Source: an uncultured Bacilli bacterium
Lineage (GTDB): Bacteria; Bacillota_I; Bacilli_A; RF39; UBA660
Reading direction: 5' to 3'
Assembly: GCA_934167485.1 (NCBI GenBank)
Contig: CAKPKL010000007.1
Coordinates: 1 to 64,000, forward strand
Length of the DNA stretch: 64,000 bases
Positions within the stretch are counted from its first letter, which is position 1. The number at the start of each line of letters is the position of its first letter. Below the pieces are notes generated by a model, which was not told the DNA's origin, ran no database searches, and worked only from the letters and a program-made list of their open reading frames with translations. The translations under genes were made by a program, and so were the position numbers. Shown here piece by piece: positions 1-8,592 of this stretch.

Positions 1-47
1 CTTTAGCCCTTATTTTATCGGCATTTATTTATTTTTATATTTGGGTA

Positions 48-428
48 TCACTTATTCAACCTCACCCAAGGTGTTTTTACCATTCTTGGACCATTTTCAT
101 CTTCATATCCTTTCGCACCATCAATTACATACCCAACACAATCTACTAATCTAACATTACAGCTAAAATTATCTATACTAATATTAGCTGCATTACTTGG
201 AACAAATTTAGGCTCTGTTGTCATAATCATCTTACCTTGAGCAGATTGAGGTATTTCATCCAAACATCTTTTTCTTTCATATTCATCTTCAATATTAGGT
301 ACGACTAGATTTTCAATAAATTTTTTAATAAATGTTGATTTACCAGTTCTAACCGCACCAACAACACCCAAATATAAATCTCCACCAGTTCTATCTGAAA
401 TGCTTTTAATAATTTCTAACTTTTCCAT
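48..428 (-). pseudogene. spoIVA: SpoIVA N-terminal fragment (broken)
   Basis: The 126 residues match the start of the stage IV sporulation ATPase SpoIVA, which polymerises on the forespore to form the basement layer of the spore coat. The Walker A segment GAVRTGKST is at residues 24-32, and the conserved segments TTEPKFVPS and VDCVGY follow. Homology stops abruptly after TPW at about residue 121; the next residues VRLNK and a TGA are unrelated, and no other frame continues the protein in the remaining 47 bases. Family members are about 490 residues, so three quarters is missing. The start has a TAGGT ribosome site and a sigma-E-like promoter upstream. Either the gene is interrupted by inserted DNA or this is a decayed copy. 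Confidence 0.85.
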
Positions 429-449
429 AATTTACCTACTTTCTAATTA

Positions 450-477
450 AATATATGAACACAAAAAAAAGTTATTC
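450..477 (-). promoter_or_regulatory. sigma-E-like promoter for spoIVA
   Basis: On the minus strand GAATAA (477-472) and CATATATT (457-450) are separated by 14 bases, close to the Bacillus mother-cell sigma-E pattern. It lies about 20 bases upstream of the spoIVA start. The gene identity makes this reading plausible; the motif alone is weak in AT-rich DNA. Confidence 0.45.
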
Positions 478-495
478 AAAAAAATAAGAAATTCA

Positions 496-524
496 TTGAC
501 TTTTATGATTTGGATGTATATAAT
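496..524 (+). promoter_or_regulatory. vegetative promoter of lon
   Basis: TTGACT (496-501), 17-base spacer, TATAAT (519-524), 25 bases before the lon start. This shows that the in-frame ATG codons at 496-514 are inside the promoter and not the real start. Confidence 0.8.
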
Positions 525-549
525 AAAAATCAATTTAGGAGGTGCCTTT

Positions 550-2850
550 GTGAAATTAAATTTACCAGTTATATTATTAAAGGGCACAGTCCTTATGCCT
601 TATAATGAAATAAAATTAGAATTTGAAGATGAACCAAGTAAAAGTATAATAGATGAATCAGAACTATTTCATAATAATAAATTATTTGTAGTAACAGTTC
701 CTAGTTTAGAAGAGGAAATTTCAATAAAATCATTACCGAAAATTGGGATAATCGCACACATAACACGTAAATTATTGTTACCGAATGGTAAAGTTAGAAT
801 ATCACTTAAAGGATTAAAAAGAGGATTAGTAATAGAGTATTTAAATCCTAATAGAGATTCAATAGAATCGATAATAGAAGAAGTAATAGATGAAAAATTA
901 GATGAAGATGAAGAAGTAGGTAATATAAAAAAATTACGTAAAGAATTAGAAGAATATATAGATAATGTTCCTAATATGAGTAATAGCTTAGAAGTTTTAA
1001 TACAAGATAAAGAAAATTTAAGCGAAATAACGGATATAATAGTAAATCATATGCCTATAGATAATTCATCTAAATTAAAATATTTAAAAGAAACTAGTTC
1101 AATTAAAAGAACAAAAATGTTACTTGAAGATATATATAAAGAAGAACAATTATTTAATATAGAAAAACATATAGATTCCAAAGTTAAAAGGGAATTAGAT
1201 AAAGATCAAAAAGATTTTTACTTAAAGGAAAAAATAAAAGTACTTAAAAGCGAATTAGGAGAAATTTCACCAAAAGAAGTTGAAGTATCTAAATTAAAAG
1301 AAAAATTAGAAGAATTAAATATAAATGATACAATAAAAAACAAAATAAGATATGAAATAGTTAGATATGAAAATATGTCTGTAATGTCTCCTGAAGTTAG
1401 TATAGTAAGAAATTATATTGATATTATGCTTAATCTTCCTTGGAATACATACACAAGTGATATAGAAGATTTAAATCAAGTATTAAATAGTTTAGATGAG
1501 AGTCATTTTGGACTTAAAGAAGCAAAAGAAAGAATTATAGAATATTTAGCTATAAAAAAACAATCTAATAATATCAATACACCAATAATATGCTTAGTAG
1601 GCCCTCCAGGTGTAGGAAAAACTACGTTTGCTTATTCAGTTGCAAAAAGCTTAGGCAGGAAGTTTGTAAAAATATCAGTAGGCGGTCTTGATGATGAAGG
1701 TGTTATAAAAGGACACATAAGAACATATATAGGTGCTACATACGGAAAAATTATAGATGGAATAAAGAGATCTAAAAGTTCTAATCCAGTATTTTTAATA
1801 GATGAAATAGATAAAATGGGTAGTAATTATAAAGGAGATCCAGCGAGTGCTCTATTAGAAGTATTAGATACAAACCAAAATAAATACTTTAAAGATAACT
1901 ATATAGATGAAGAATATGATTTATCTAAAGTGTTATTTATAACAACAGCAAACAGTATTACAACAATACCAGAAGCACTAAGAGATAGATTAGAGATAAT
2001 TAATATAAGTGGATATACGGAATTAGAAAAACTAGAAATAGCAAAAAATTATTTAATACCAGTAATATGTAAAAGTCATGGAACTAAAAACATTAAAATA
2101 AAAGATGAAGATATATTAAATATAATTAGATATTATACAAAAGAATCTGGTTTAAGAGAATTAGAAAGAATGATATCTAAAATAGTTAGAAAAGTAGTTA
2201 CTAACAAAATAAAAAATAATAAAAGATTAAATTTAACCATTAATAATATAGAGGAATATCTAGGTAAAAGAATATATGATATAGATAAACCAAATAGTGA
2301 TATAGGCATTGTAAATGGTCTTGCTTATACAAATACAGGTGGAGATATACTACCTATTGAAGTAAATCATTTCAAGGGTAATGGGAACTTGATAATTACA
2401 GGATCTCTTGGAGATGTAATGGTAGAGAGTGCTAAAGTCGCACTTAGTTATGTTAAATCAAATTATAAAGAATTTGGCATAGATTATAAATTATTTGATA
2501 ATGATATACATATAAATGTACCTAATATTGCTATAAAAAAGGAAGGACCTAGTGCTGGAATAACATTAGTAACTGCCATAATAAGTGATTTAACTAATTT
2601 AAAAATAAGAGACAATATAGCTTTTACTGGAGAGATAACACTAAGAGGTAATGTTATAAAAATAGGTTCGTTAAAAGAAAAAGTTATAGGTGCCTATATA
2701 AATAATATAAAAACAATATTTATACCATTTTCTAATTTGAGTGATTTAGAGGATATAAATGATGATATAAAAAATAAAATAGAATTTATACCAGTAAAAC
2801 GTTATGATGAAATATATAAGTATTTAATGGGGGAAAACAATGGAAGATAA
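550..2850 (+). CDS. lon: ATP-dependent protease Lon
   Basis: Cytoplasmic AAA+ serine protease that degrades misfolded and regulatory proteins. About 766 residues, the usual length. An N-terminal substrate-binding domain and coiled-coil region precede the ATPase with Walker A GPPGVGKT at residues 351-358 and Walker B FLIDEIDK. The protease domain has the catalytic Ser668 in GPSAG and Lys711 in LKEKV, 43 residues apart as in the family. The start is GTG at 550 with an AGGAGGT site 6 bases upstream. The 3' end overlaps the next gene by 11 bases, so the two are co-transcribed. Confidence 0.96.
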   Translation: MKLNLPVILLKGTVLMPYNEIKLEFEDEPSKSIIDESELFHNNKLFVVTVPSLEEEISIKSLPKIGIIAHITRKLLLPNGKVRISLKGLKRGLVIEYLNPNRDSIESIIEEVIDEKLDEDEEVGNIKKLRKELEEYIDNVPNMSNSLEVLIQDKENLSEITDIIVNHMPIDNSSKLKYLKETSSIKRTKMLLEDIYKEEQLFNIEKHIDSKVKRELDKDQKDFYLKEKIKVLKSELGEISPKEVEVSKLKEKLEELNINDTIKNKIRYEIVRYENMSVMSPEVSIVRNYIDIMLNLPWNTYTSDIEDLNQVLNSLDESHFGLKEAKERIIEYLAIKKQSNNINTPIICLVGPPGVGKTTFAYSVAKSLGRKFVKISVGGLDDEGVIKGHIRTYIGATYGKIIDGIKRSKSSNPVFLIDEIDKMGSNYKGDPASALLEVLDTNQNKYFKDNYIDEEYDLSKVLFITTANSITTIPEALRDRLEIINISGYTELEKLEIAKNYLIPVICKSHGTKNIKIKDEDILNIIRYYTKESGLRELERMISKIVRKVVTNKIKNNKRLNLTINNIEEYLGKRIYDIDKPNSDIGIVNGLAYTNTGGDILPIEVNHFKGNGNLIITGSLGDVMVESAKVALSYVKSNYKEFGIDYKLFDNDIHINVPNIAIKKEGPSAGITLVTAIISDLTNLKIRDNIAFTGEITLRGNVIKIGSLKEKVIGAYINNIKTIFIPFSNLSDLEDINDDIKNKIEFIPVKRYDEIYKYLMGENNGR

Positions 2851-3529
2851 ATTTATAGGATATAGATCAACAAAATTAGGTTTATATATAATTTTTAATG
2901 AAATATATAACGATTATAGTGATGAACCATTTATATTTGATATTACTATTATAGAATGTTTAAAGGAAGCGATAGAAGCATTTGTAGAAAGAAATATACT
3001 TTCTTTAGATATGCAAAATAATATATACAATTATTTATACCAAGCAAGAGAAATCTATGATGAAAAAAGAGAAAATAGAATAGAATTAATAAATGAAATA
3101 ATAAAAATAATGAATCAAAGCAGTGTAGATAATTCTATGGGATTTTATAAATATGAATTATATAAAAGACAAGATGATAAGAGATGCTTATCATATAGTG
3201 GAGAACAAGTGGCAGCAGAAATAGATAATATTAAAAAATCTATTTGTAACGATTTTCTAGTATTTTCTGCACAAAATAATATAGATACATCAGATAAGGA
3301 ATTTATAGAAGAAGAGCTTCAAGAATTAGTAGATGATCCTATGTACTATAACACATTGAATGTCTTTTTATATGAACAACCTATTCTTTTTAAAGATTTA
3401 ACATTTTATAATAGAACAATCTGTGTATTAAATTTAAAAATGGAAAAATATAAGAATCGTAGTATTAAAAAATTAAATAAAAAATTCGTAAAAGATATAA
3501 AAAAAAGAACGAAAAACAAAAAAATATAG
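2840..3529 (+). CDS. uncharacterised protein co-transcribed with lon
   Basis: 229 residues, no family recognised. It is predicted mostly helical and charged, with no signal peptide or membrane segment, and has a strongly basic lysine-rich tail (KKLNKKFVKDIKKRTKNKK). The start ATG overlaps the end of lon and has a GGGGGA ribosome site inside lon. The overlap suggests translational coupling; a link to Lon is inference from position only. Confidence 0.75.
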   Translation: MEDKFIGYRSTKLGLYIIFNEIYNDYSDEPFIFDITIIECLKEAIEAFVERNILSLDMQNNIYNYLYQAREIYDEKRENRIELINEIIKIMNQSSVDNSMGFYKYELYKRQDDKRCLSYSGEQVAAEIDNIKKSICNDFLVFSAQNNIDTSDKEFIEEELQELVDDPMYYNTLNVFLYEQPILFKDLTFYNRTICVLNLKMEKYKNRSIKKLNKKFVKDIKKRTKNKKI

Positions 3530-3560
3530 GATTGATTAATTCAATCTTTTTTAGTATAAT
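3530..3560 (+). promoter_or_regulatory. dyad plus promoter cassette, copy 1
   Basis: The dyad GATTGA-ttaat-TCAATC (3530-3546) is followed by six T, which can end transcription from lon. It overlaps a promoter: TTGATT (3532-3537), 17 bases, TATAAT (3555-3560). The same arrangement, with nearly the same untranslated leader, occurs at 46741-46770 before the second prepilin-like gene. Confidence 0.75.
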
Positions 3561-3594
3561 GAGTATAGTTGAAAATAAGAAAGTAGGGATAAAA

Positions 3595-5483
3595 ATGAGA
3601 AAAAATAACGCCTGGGGGGGGGGGTAACCTATAGTAAAGGATTTACCTTAATAGAACTTTTAGCAGTTATAGTAATACTAGCTATTATTGCTTTAATTGC
3701 AACCCCAATAGTATTAGATATAATAACATATAGTAAAGCTTCAGCAAAGGAAAGAAGTATAGAGAATATAGAAAGAGCAGCTAAACTTTATGTAGTATCA
3801 GAATATGAAACAAAAAATGAATCAGCTCCAAGTGAAATAACAATAGGAGAATTAAAAAGTAAAGGATATATACAAAATACAGATGAAGATGAAAACAAAA
3901 AAGTATTTGTATATATGAATGATACAGACTATATATTCTATTATGAAGGAAGAGACAATTTAAAAGATTATAAAACATTAAAATCATTAATAGAAAGTGA
4001 TATAAAACATATAAAGAAAAATGTAGTAGTAAATGGAAATACAGTAAATAAAATATATGGAACAAAAGATGAACAACTTACTATGAATAACTATGTATTA
4101 TATTCAGGACAACTATGGGAAGTAATGGAGACAAATGAAACAAATAATACAATTAAATTAATATCACCTGTATCATTAACTTCTATTGCTTATGGAACAA
4201 AAAATGAATGGAATACATCTTGGGTAAAGAAATGGTTAAATGAATATTTCTATAGTAAATTAGAAAGAACAGATTTAATTAAAGAAACAGAATTTTGTAT
4301 AGATCCAGTAGATGTAACACCAGACTCATATACAAAAATGACGACATGTACAAATAAAGTAACAGAAAAAGTAGGATTATTAACATATGAAGATTATATA
4401 TATGCAAAAGACGCTAGTACAATTCAAGATGGAGGTTCATACTTAGATGAAGATGAAGTATCTTGGCTTATAACACCAAACAGTACATCATCAAATAAAA
4501 ACTGGCATACTTATTATGAGAATCCAAGTAAATTATCAATAGAGTATAGTACAAATACATATGGTTTAGGAGTAAGACCAGTAATAAGCATAAAAGATAA
4601 TGTTTTAGTAAAAGAAGGAAAAGGAACAAGATCTAATCCATATATATTAAGTAGTGAGAGAAGTTTGAAAGAAAATACCAAACTTAATTTAGGCAAAGTA
4701 GGAGATTATGTATACATAGATGAATCAAATAATCCATATGTGACAGAGTTTACAGAGTCATATGTAAATAAAGTAAGCAACAAAACAAATACATCAAAAG
4801 TAAGATATAGAATAGTAGAAATAAATAGTGATGGAAACATAAAAGTAGAAAGAGTAGATGTACTAAAAAAATTACCAAATACAATATCTGTATCAAGTGA
4901 TATTTATATACCATTTTATAGTATAGACTCTGGAGCAGAATCAACTAGTTGCTTGTATTCACCAGAAAAGAAATATGGAGAAGAAAATATGTCAGGAGAT
5001 TCTTATTTGGGAGGATGTACAAATCATAATAGATTTGACTTAATGGAAGGCGAAGGAGAATTCACCGTTAACACAGGAGAAAACATCCCATATTATTTAA
5101 ATAATGCGACAAATAGTTTTTATAATTGGTATAGTAATAAAACAAAGAATATGATAATACCAACAACAGTTAAGTTAAAACAGAGTGGATACGCAAGAGA
5201 CTATAGTGCGTTAGATGAAGATGGAGAGGTAACACTTAATGTAGTTTTACCAAGTTGGGGAGAAATGTATACAGGAAATGATTTAAATATTAATTACTGG
5301 TATACAAACAGATGGATTTCTTCGTCTGTCAGTGTGTCGTATGTGGCCCACTACGGGCTTGCTGACGGCACCTACGCTGCTCGCACGTGGATTACGGTTC
5401 GCCCAGTTATTACGTTATCAAAAAATGTATATGTAACAAGTGGTAATGGTACAGCAAATAATCCTTATAGTTTAGATATATAA
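3595..5483 (+). CDS. prepilin-like C-type-lectin-type surface protein, out of frame at G11
   Basis: A type IV prepilin N-terminus, KG^FTLIELLAVIVILAI, is encoded from 3636. It is followed by a pilin-like stretch and two homologous domains, each ending in a GVRPVISI/TVRPVITL strand with SNPYIL/NNPYSL after it, as in DUF6273-like or lectin-fold surface proteins. The only ATG with a ribosome site (GTAGGG, 3584-3589) is at 3595. Its frame runs through an 11-G tract into TAA at 3625, while the body lies in the other frame with no internal start before 3915. A tract of 9, 12 or 15 G would join them, giving the leader MRKNNAWGGGVTYSK. I therefore read this as a phase-variable gene in the OFF state, although an assembly error in the G tract would look the same. 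The last domain carries an unusual G+C-rich patch. Confidence 0.75.
3614..3624 (+). repeat. 11-G homopolymer tract (slippage site)
   Basis: Eleven consecutive G immediately after seven codons of the prepilin-like gene, in DNA that is otherwise about three-quarters A+T. Tract lengths divisible by 3 put start and body in one frame; 10 or 11 end in an early stop. Confidence 0.85.
5317..5410 (+). other. DGR-like variable region in the last domain
   Basis: By hand count 5321-5404 has about 61% G+C and only about 12% A, whereas the flanking gene is mostly A and T. In frame, many codons end in C (GCC CAC TAC, then GAC GGC ACC TAC, then CGC), a choice rare elsewhere here. It sits in the 3' ligand-facing part of a lectin-type domain, just before the conserved TVRPVI strand. 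A-depletion plus NNC codons is what adenine-specific mutagenic retrohoming leaves behind. No reverse transcriptase or template repeat is in the window. Confidence 0.6.
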
Positions 5484-5485
5484 AA

Positions 5486-5518
5486 AATGGCAGTTTTAAT
5501 AGGCTACCATTTTTTAAT
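5486..5518 (+). terminator. terminator of the prepilin-like gene
   Basis: AAAAAATGG pairs with CCATTTTTT around a loop, directly after the stop codon. Confidence 0.75.
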
Positions 5519-5575
5519 TTAATCTTTTTTTTTATTTGTTTTTAATGTATAATATTAATATAAGGTAGGTGCGAT

Positions 5576-7351
5576 ATGTTAGGTAATATTATAGGTATAG
5601 AAGAGAATAGAATAATACTTAAATTAAATGTTAAAGTAGAAGAAATGCAAAATATAATAAATTTATATGTAATGATTGATGATGGAGAAAAGAAAATAAT
5701 AGGTGAAATAGAAGAAGTTAAAGATAATTTAGCCTATATTAATTTAATGGGTGAATTTATTGATAATGATTTTAGATTTGGTATATCAAAAAAACCATCT
5801 TTTAGAGCTGTAGTAAAATTAGTATCAAAAGAAAAGATTAATTATATAATAGGAATGCCTACATATAATGAAAGAAGAGATTTATATATAGGAACAAGTC
5901 CTATATATGATGGAGTTAAAATAGGTGTAAATATTAATGATTTTTTTAGTAACCATTTTGCTATATTTGGATCAACAGGTAGTGGTAAATCTTGTAGTGT
6001 AGCTCGTCTTTTTCAAAACTTATTTGAAAAACAAAATTCTATAGCATATAAAGCAAGTATTTTACTTTTTGATGCTTATGGTGAGTATCATAGTGCTTTC
6101 AAGGAAATAAATAAAAAAGTACCTGAATTAAATTTTAAAGCCTATACTACAAACGTTGAAGAAGAAGATGTTCCACTTTTAAAAATACCTTTGTGGTTAC
6201 TTACAGTTGATGATATAGCGCTTCTTTTAGAAGTAAGCTCAAGAAGCCAATTACCTATAATAGAGAAAGCTTTAAAACTTGTTAACATATTTGCCAGAGA
6301 AGAAAGTGAAGTAATAAAAAGTAAAAATGATATTATAGCTAGAGCAATATTAGATATTTTAGCAAGTGGAAAAGCTCCAGCACAAATTAGAGATCAAATA
6401 TTTTCTGTTTTAAGTCATTATAATACAAAAGATTTAAATTTAGAAACTCCAATATATCAACCAGGATATACAAGACCATTAAAACAATGCCTACTTATAG
6501 ATGCTACAGGTAAAATAAGAGAAATGGAACTACTAACTACTTTTATTAATCAGTTTTTAGTTGATGATATAGATTTAAGTTTACCTGATGGAAGTTTTAA
6601 ATATACTTTAAAGGACTTATATTCAGCTTTTGAGTTTGCATTAATATCAGAGGGAATACTAAGTAGTGATAAGGTATTTGATGATTATAATGTATTAAAA
6701 GTAAGACTTAGAAGTTTAGTAAATGGAGAGTATGCTAAATACTTTGAAATGGATGAATACTTGACAAGAGATAGATTTATAAAAGAAATATTAACTCTTA
6801 ATGGTAGAAAAGCTCAAATAATTAATTTTAATATAAATTATGTAGATGATAGGTTTGCTAAAACCCTTACAAAAATATATTCTAAATTATTCTTTGAGTA
6901 TTCTAAAAATTTAAAAAGAAGGGCAAGTTTACCTATACATATAATTCTAGAAGAAGCCCATAGATATGTACAAAATGATTCAGATATAGATGTAATAGGA
7001 TATAATATTTTTGATAGAATTACAAAAGAAGGTAGAAAGTATGCTGTTATGTTAGGTTTAATATCTCAAAGACCTTCAGAGTTATCAACAACCGCTCTTT
7101 CTCAATGTAGCAATTTCTTAATATTTAAGATGTTACATCCAACAGATGTAGAGTATATAAAGCAAATGATACCTAATATAACAGTAGAAGTAATAAAAAA
7201 ATTAAAATTGTTACAACCGGGTACTTGTATAGCTTTTGGTTCCGGATTTAAAATACCTTCTTTAATAAAATTAGATATGCCAAATCCAGCACCTTCTAGT
7301 AGTAGCTGTGATATTAGTAATGCATGGTTTATAGATAGAGAAAATAGATAG
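5576..7351 (+). CDS. HerA/DUF87-type ATP-binding protein
   Basis: 591-residue ATPase of the HerA-FtsK superfamily, a hexameric DNA translocase type. An N-terminal beta-rich HAS-barrel-like part (about residues 1-120) precedes Walker A GSTGSGKS, the Walker B-like stretch ILLFDAYGEYH and a second conserved segment IHIILEEAHRYV. The end of the ATPase domain carries the QRPSEL motif usual in the family. ATG at 5576 follows GGTAGGTG, with a TATAAT at 5548. In archaea HerA works with the NurA nuclease; no NurA is adjacent here, so the bacterial role (DNA processing or defence) is open. Confidence 0.85.
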   Translation: MLGNIIGIEENRIILKLNVKVEEMQNIINLYVMIDDGEKKIIGEIEEVKDNLAYINLMGEFIDNDFRFGISKKPSFRAVVKLVSKEKINYIIGMPTYNERRDLYIGTSPIYDGVKIGVNINDFFSNHFAIFGSTGSGKSCSVARLFQNLFEKQNSIAYKASILLFDAYGEYHSAFKEINKKVPELNFKAYTTNVEEEDVPLLKIPLWLLTVDDIALLLEVSSRSQLPIIEKALKLVNIFAREESEVIKSKNDIIARAILDILASGKAPAQIRDQIFSVLSHYNTKDLNLETPIYQPGYTRPLKQCLLIDATGKIREMELLTTFINQFLVDDIDLSLPDGSFKYTLKDLYSAFEFALISEGILSSDKVFDDYNVLKVRLRSLVNGEYAKYFEMDEYLTRDRFIKEILTLNGRKAQIINFNINYVDDRFAKTLTKIYSKLFFEYSKNLKRRASLPIHIILEEAHRYVQNDSDIDVIGYNIFDRITKEGRKYAVMLGLISQRPSELSTTALSQCSNFLIFKMLHPTDVEYIKQMIPNITVEVIKKLKLLQPGTCIAFGSGFKIPSLIKLDMPNPAPSSSSCDISNAWFIDRENR

Positions 7352-7370
7352 ACTCATTTATGAGTTTTTC
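7352..7370 (+). terminator. terminator after the HerA-like gene
   Basis: Perfect hairpin ACTCAT-tt-ATGAGT followed by T4C T3, starting next to the stop codon. Confidence 0.75.
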
Positions 7371-7445
7371 TTTACACTTCTATAAAAATAAAAATAGTTT
7401 TATATAATTTAATATGATAAAGATGATATAATAATATTAGGTGAT

Positions 7446-8540
7446 ATGATGAATGAGAGTGCTCTTAAAGTTTTAAAAAAATTAAATAGTAATGGATACA
7501 AAGCATATTTAGTTGGTGGATACCCAAGAGACTTATATATGGGGTATGATAGTGTTGATTATGATATTTGTACAAGTGCAACACCTAAACAATTGAAGGA
7601 TATTTTTGGTGATTCTATTTTACCAACTACATCATATGGATCAGTAACTCTTTTGATTCATAATAAGAGGTTTGAAATAACTACTTTTAGAAAAGATATT
7701 AAATATTTAAATAATAGAAAACCTATAGAAATAGAATATATATCTAGTTTAGTAGAAGATTTAAAAAGACGAGATTTTACTATGAATACTATGTGTATAG
7801 ATTCAAATGGTACCTTGATAGATTTATTGAATGGTAAAGAGGATATTAATAATAAAATAATAAGAACTGTTGGGGATGCAGATATCAAAATATTTGAAGA
7901 TTCACTTAGAATACTTAGAGCTATTAGATTTGCTACTACTCTTGGGTTTAAATTAGATGATGAATTAAAAACCGCAATAATTAATCATAAAGATTTATTA
8001 AAAAATTTATCATATTATAGAAAAAAAGAGGAATTAGATAAGGTTTTTTCTAGTCCAAATGCGATGTCAGGTATATCTTTAATAAGAGAATTAGGATTAG
8101 ATGAAGTACTTGATCTAAGTAATTTGGATACACTTGTACCTACTACGTATTTAATTGGAGTTTGGGCACAAGTAGGTGACATAGATAAATATTCATTTAA
8201 TAATACAGAAAAAGATTCTATAATAAAAATTAGAGAGTTGTTAAATAAAGATTTATTAAATTATAATAATTTATATAAATATGGTCTTTATTTATCTACT
8301 ATTGTAAGTGAGATAAAGGGTATTGATAAAAAAATAGTTAATGAAAGATATAATAGTTTATATATTCATAATAAAACAGATATAAAAATTGAACCTATGG
8401 AAGTTTGCGAATTATTAGGTAAAAAACCAGGTAAATTTTTAAAAGATATTATGAATGATATAGAGTATAAATTAATAAATAAGTTATTGATAAATGACAA
8501 AAATGCACTAAAACAATATGTTTTAGATAACTATAAGTAA
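7446..8540 (+). CDS. cca: CCA tRNA nucleotidyltransferase / poly(A) polymerase-type
   Basis: Class II nucleotidyltransferase that adds or repairs the 3' CCA of tRNAs in the cytoplasm. The head domain has LVGGYPRDLYMG, the metal-binding DYDICTSA and the RRDFTMNTM motif; the helical RNA-binding domain follows (FEDSLRILRAIRFA). 364 residues is slightly short for the family but complete. Two adjacent ATG codons (7446, 7449) follow TAGGTGAT. Both tRNA genes in the window already encode CCA, so repair may be its main task. Confidence 0.93.
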   Translation: MMNESALKVLKKLNSNGYKAYLVGGYPRDLYMGYDSVDYDICTSATPKQLKDIFGDSILPTTSYGSVTLLIHNKRFEITTFRKDIKYLNNRKPIEIEYISSLVEDLKRRDFTMNTMCIDSNGTLIDLLNGKEDINNKIIRTVGDADIKIFEDSLRILRAIRFATTLGFKLDDELKTAIINHKDLLKNLSYYRKKEELDKVFSSPNAMSGISLIRELGLDEVLDLSNLDTLVPTTYLIGVWAQVGDIDKYSFNNTEKDSIIKIRELLNKDLLNYNNLYKYGLYLSTIVSEIKGIDKKIVNERYNSLYIHNKTDIKIEPMEVCELLGKKPGKFLKDIMNDIEYKLINKLLINDKNALKQYVLDNYK

Positions 8541-8576
8541 AAACATATTTAATTTAATGTGTTTTTTTGGTATAAT
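8541..8576 (+). promoter_or_regulatory. terminator of cca overlapping the lepA promoter
   Basis: AAACAT pairs with GTGTTT across an AT-rich loop and runs into seven T; TATAAT (8571-8576) starts three bases later, 17 bases before the lepA ATG. Closely packed terminator/promoter pairs recur through the window. Confidence 0.6.
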
Positions 8577-8592
8577 TAAATAGGTGAAATAA

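Noticed and set aside
3781..4065. Open minus-strand frame of 94 codons opposite the prepilin-like gene.
   Set aside because: Leucine/phenylalanine/histidine-rich shadow of an A-rich coding strand; no ribosome site.
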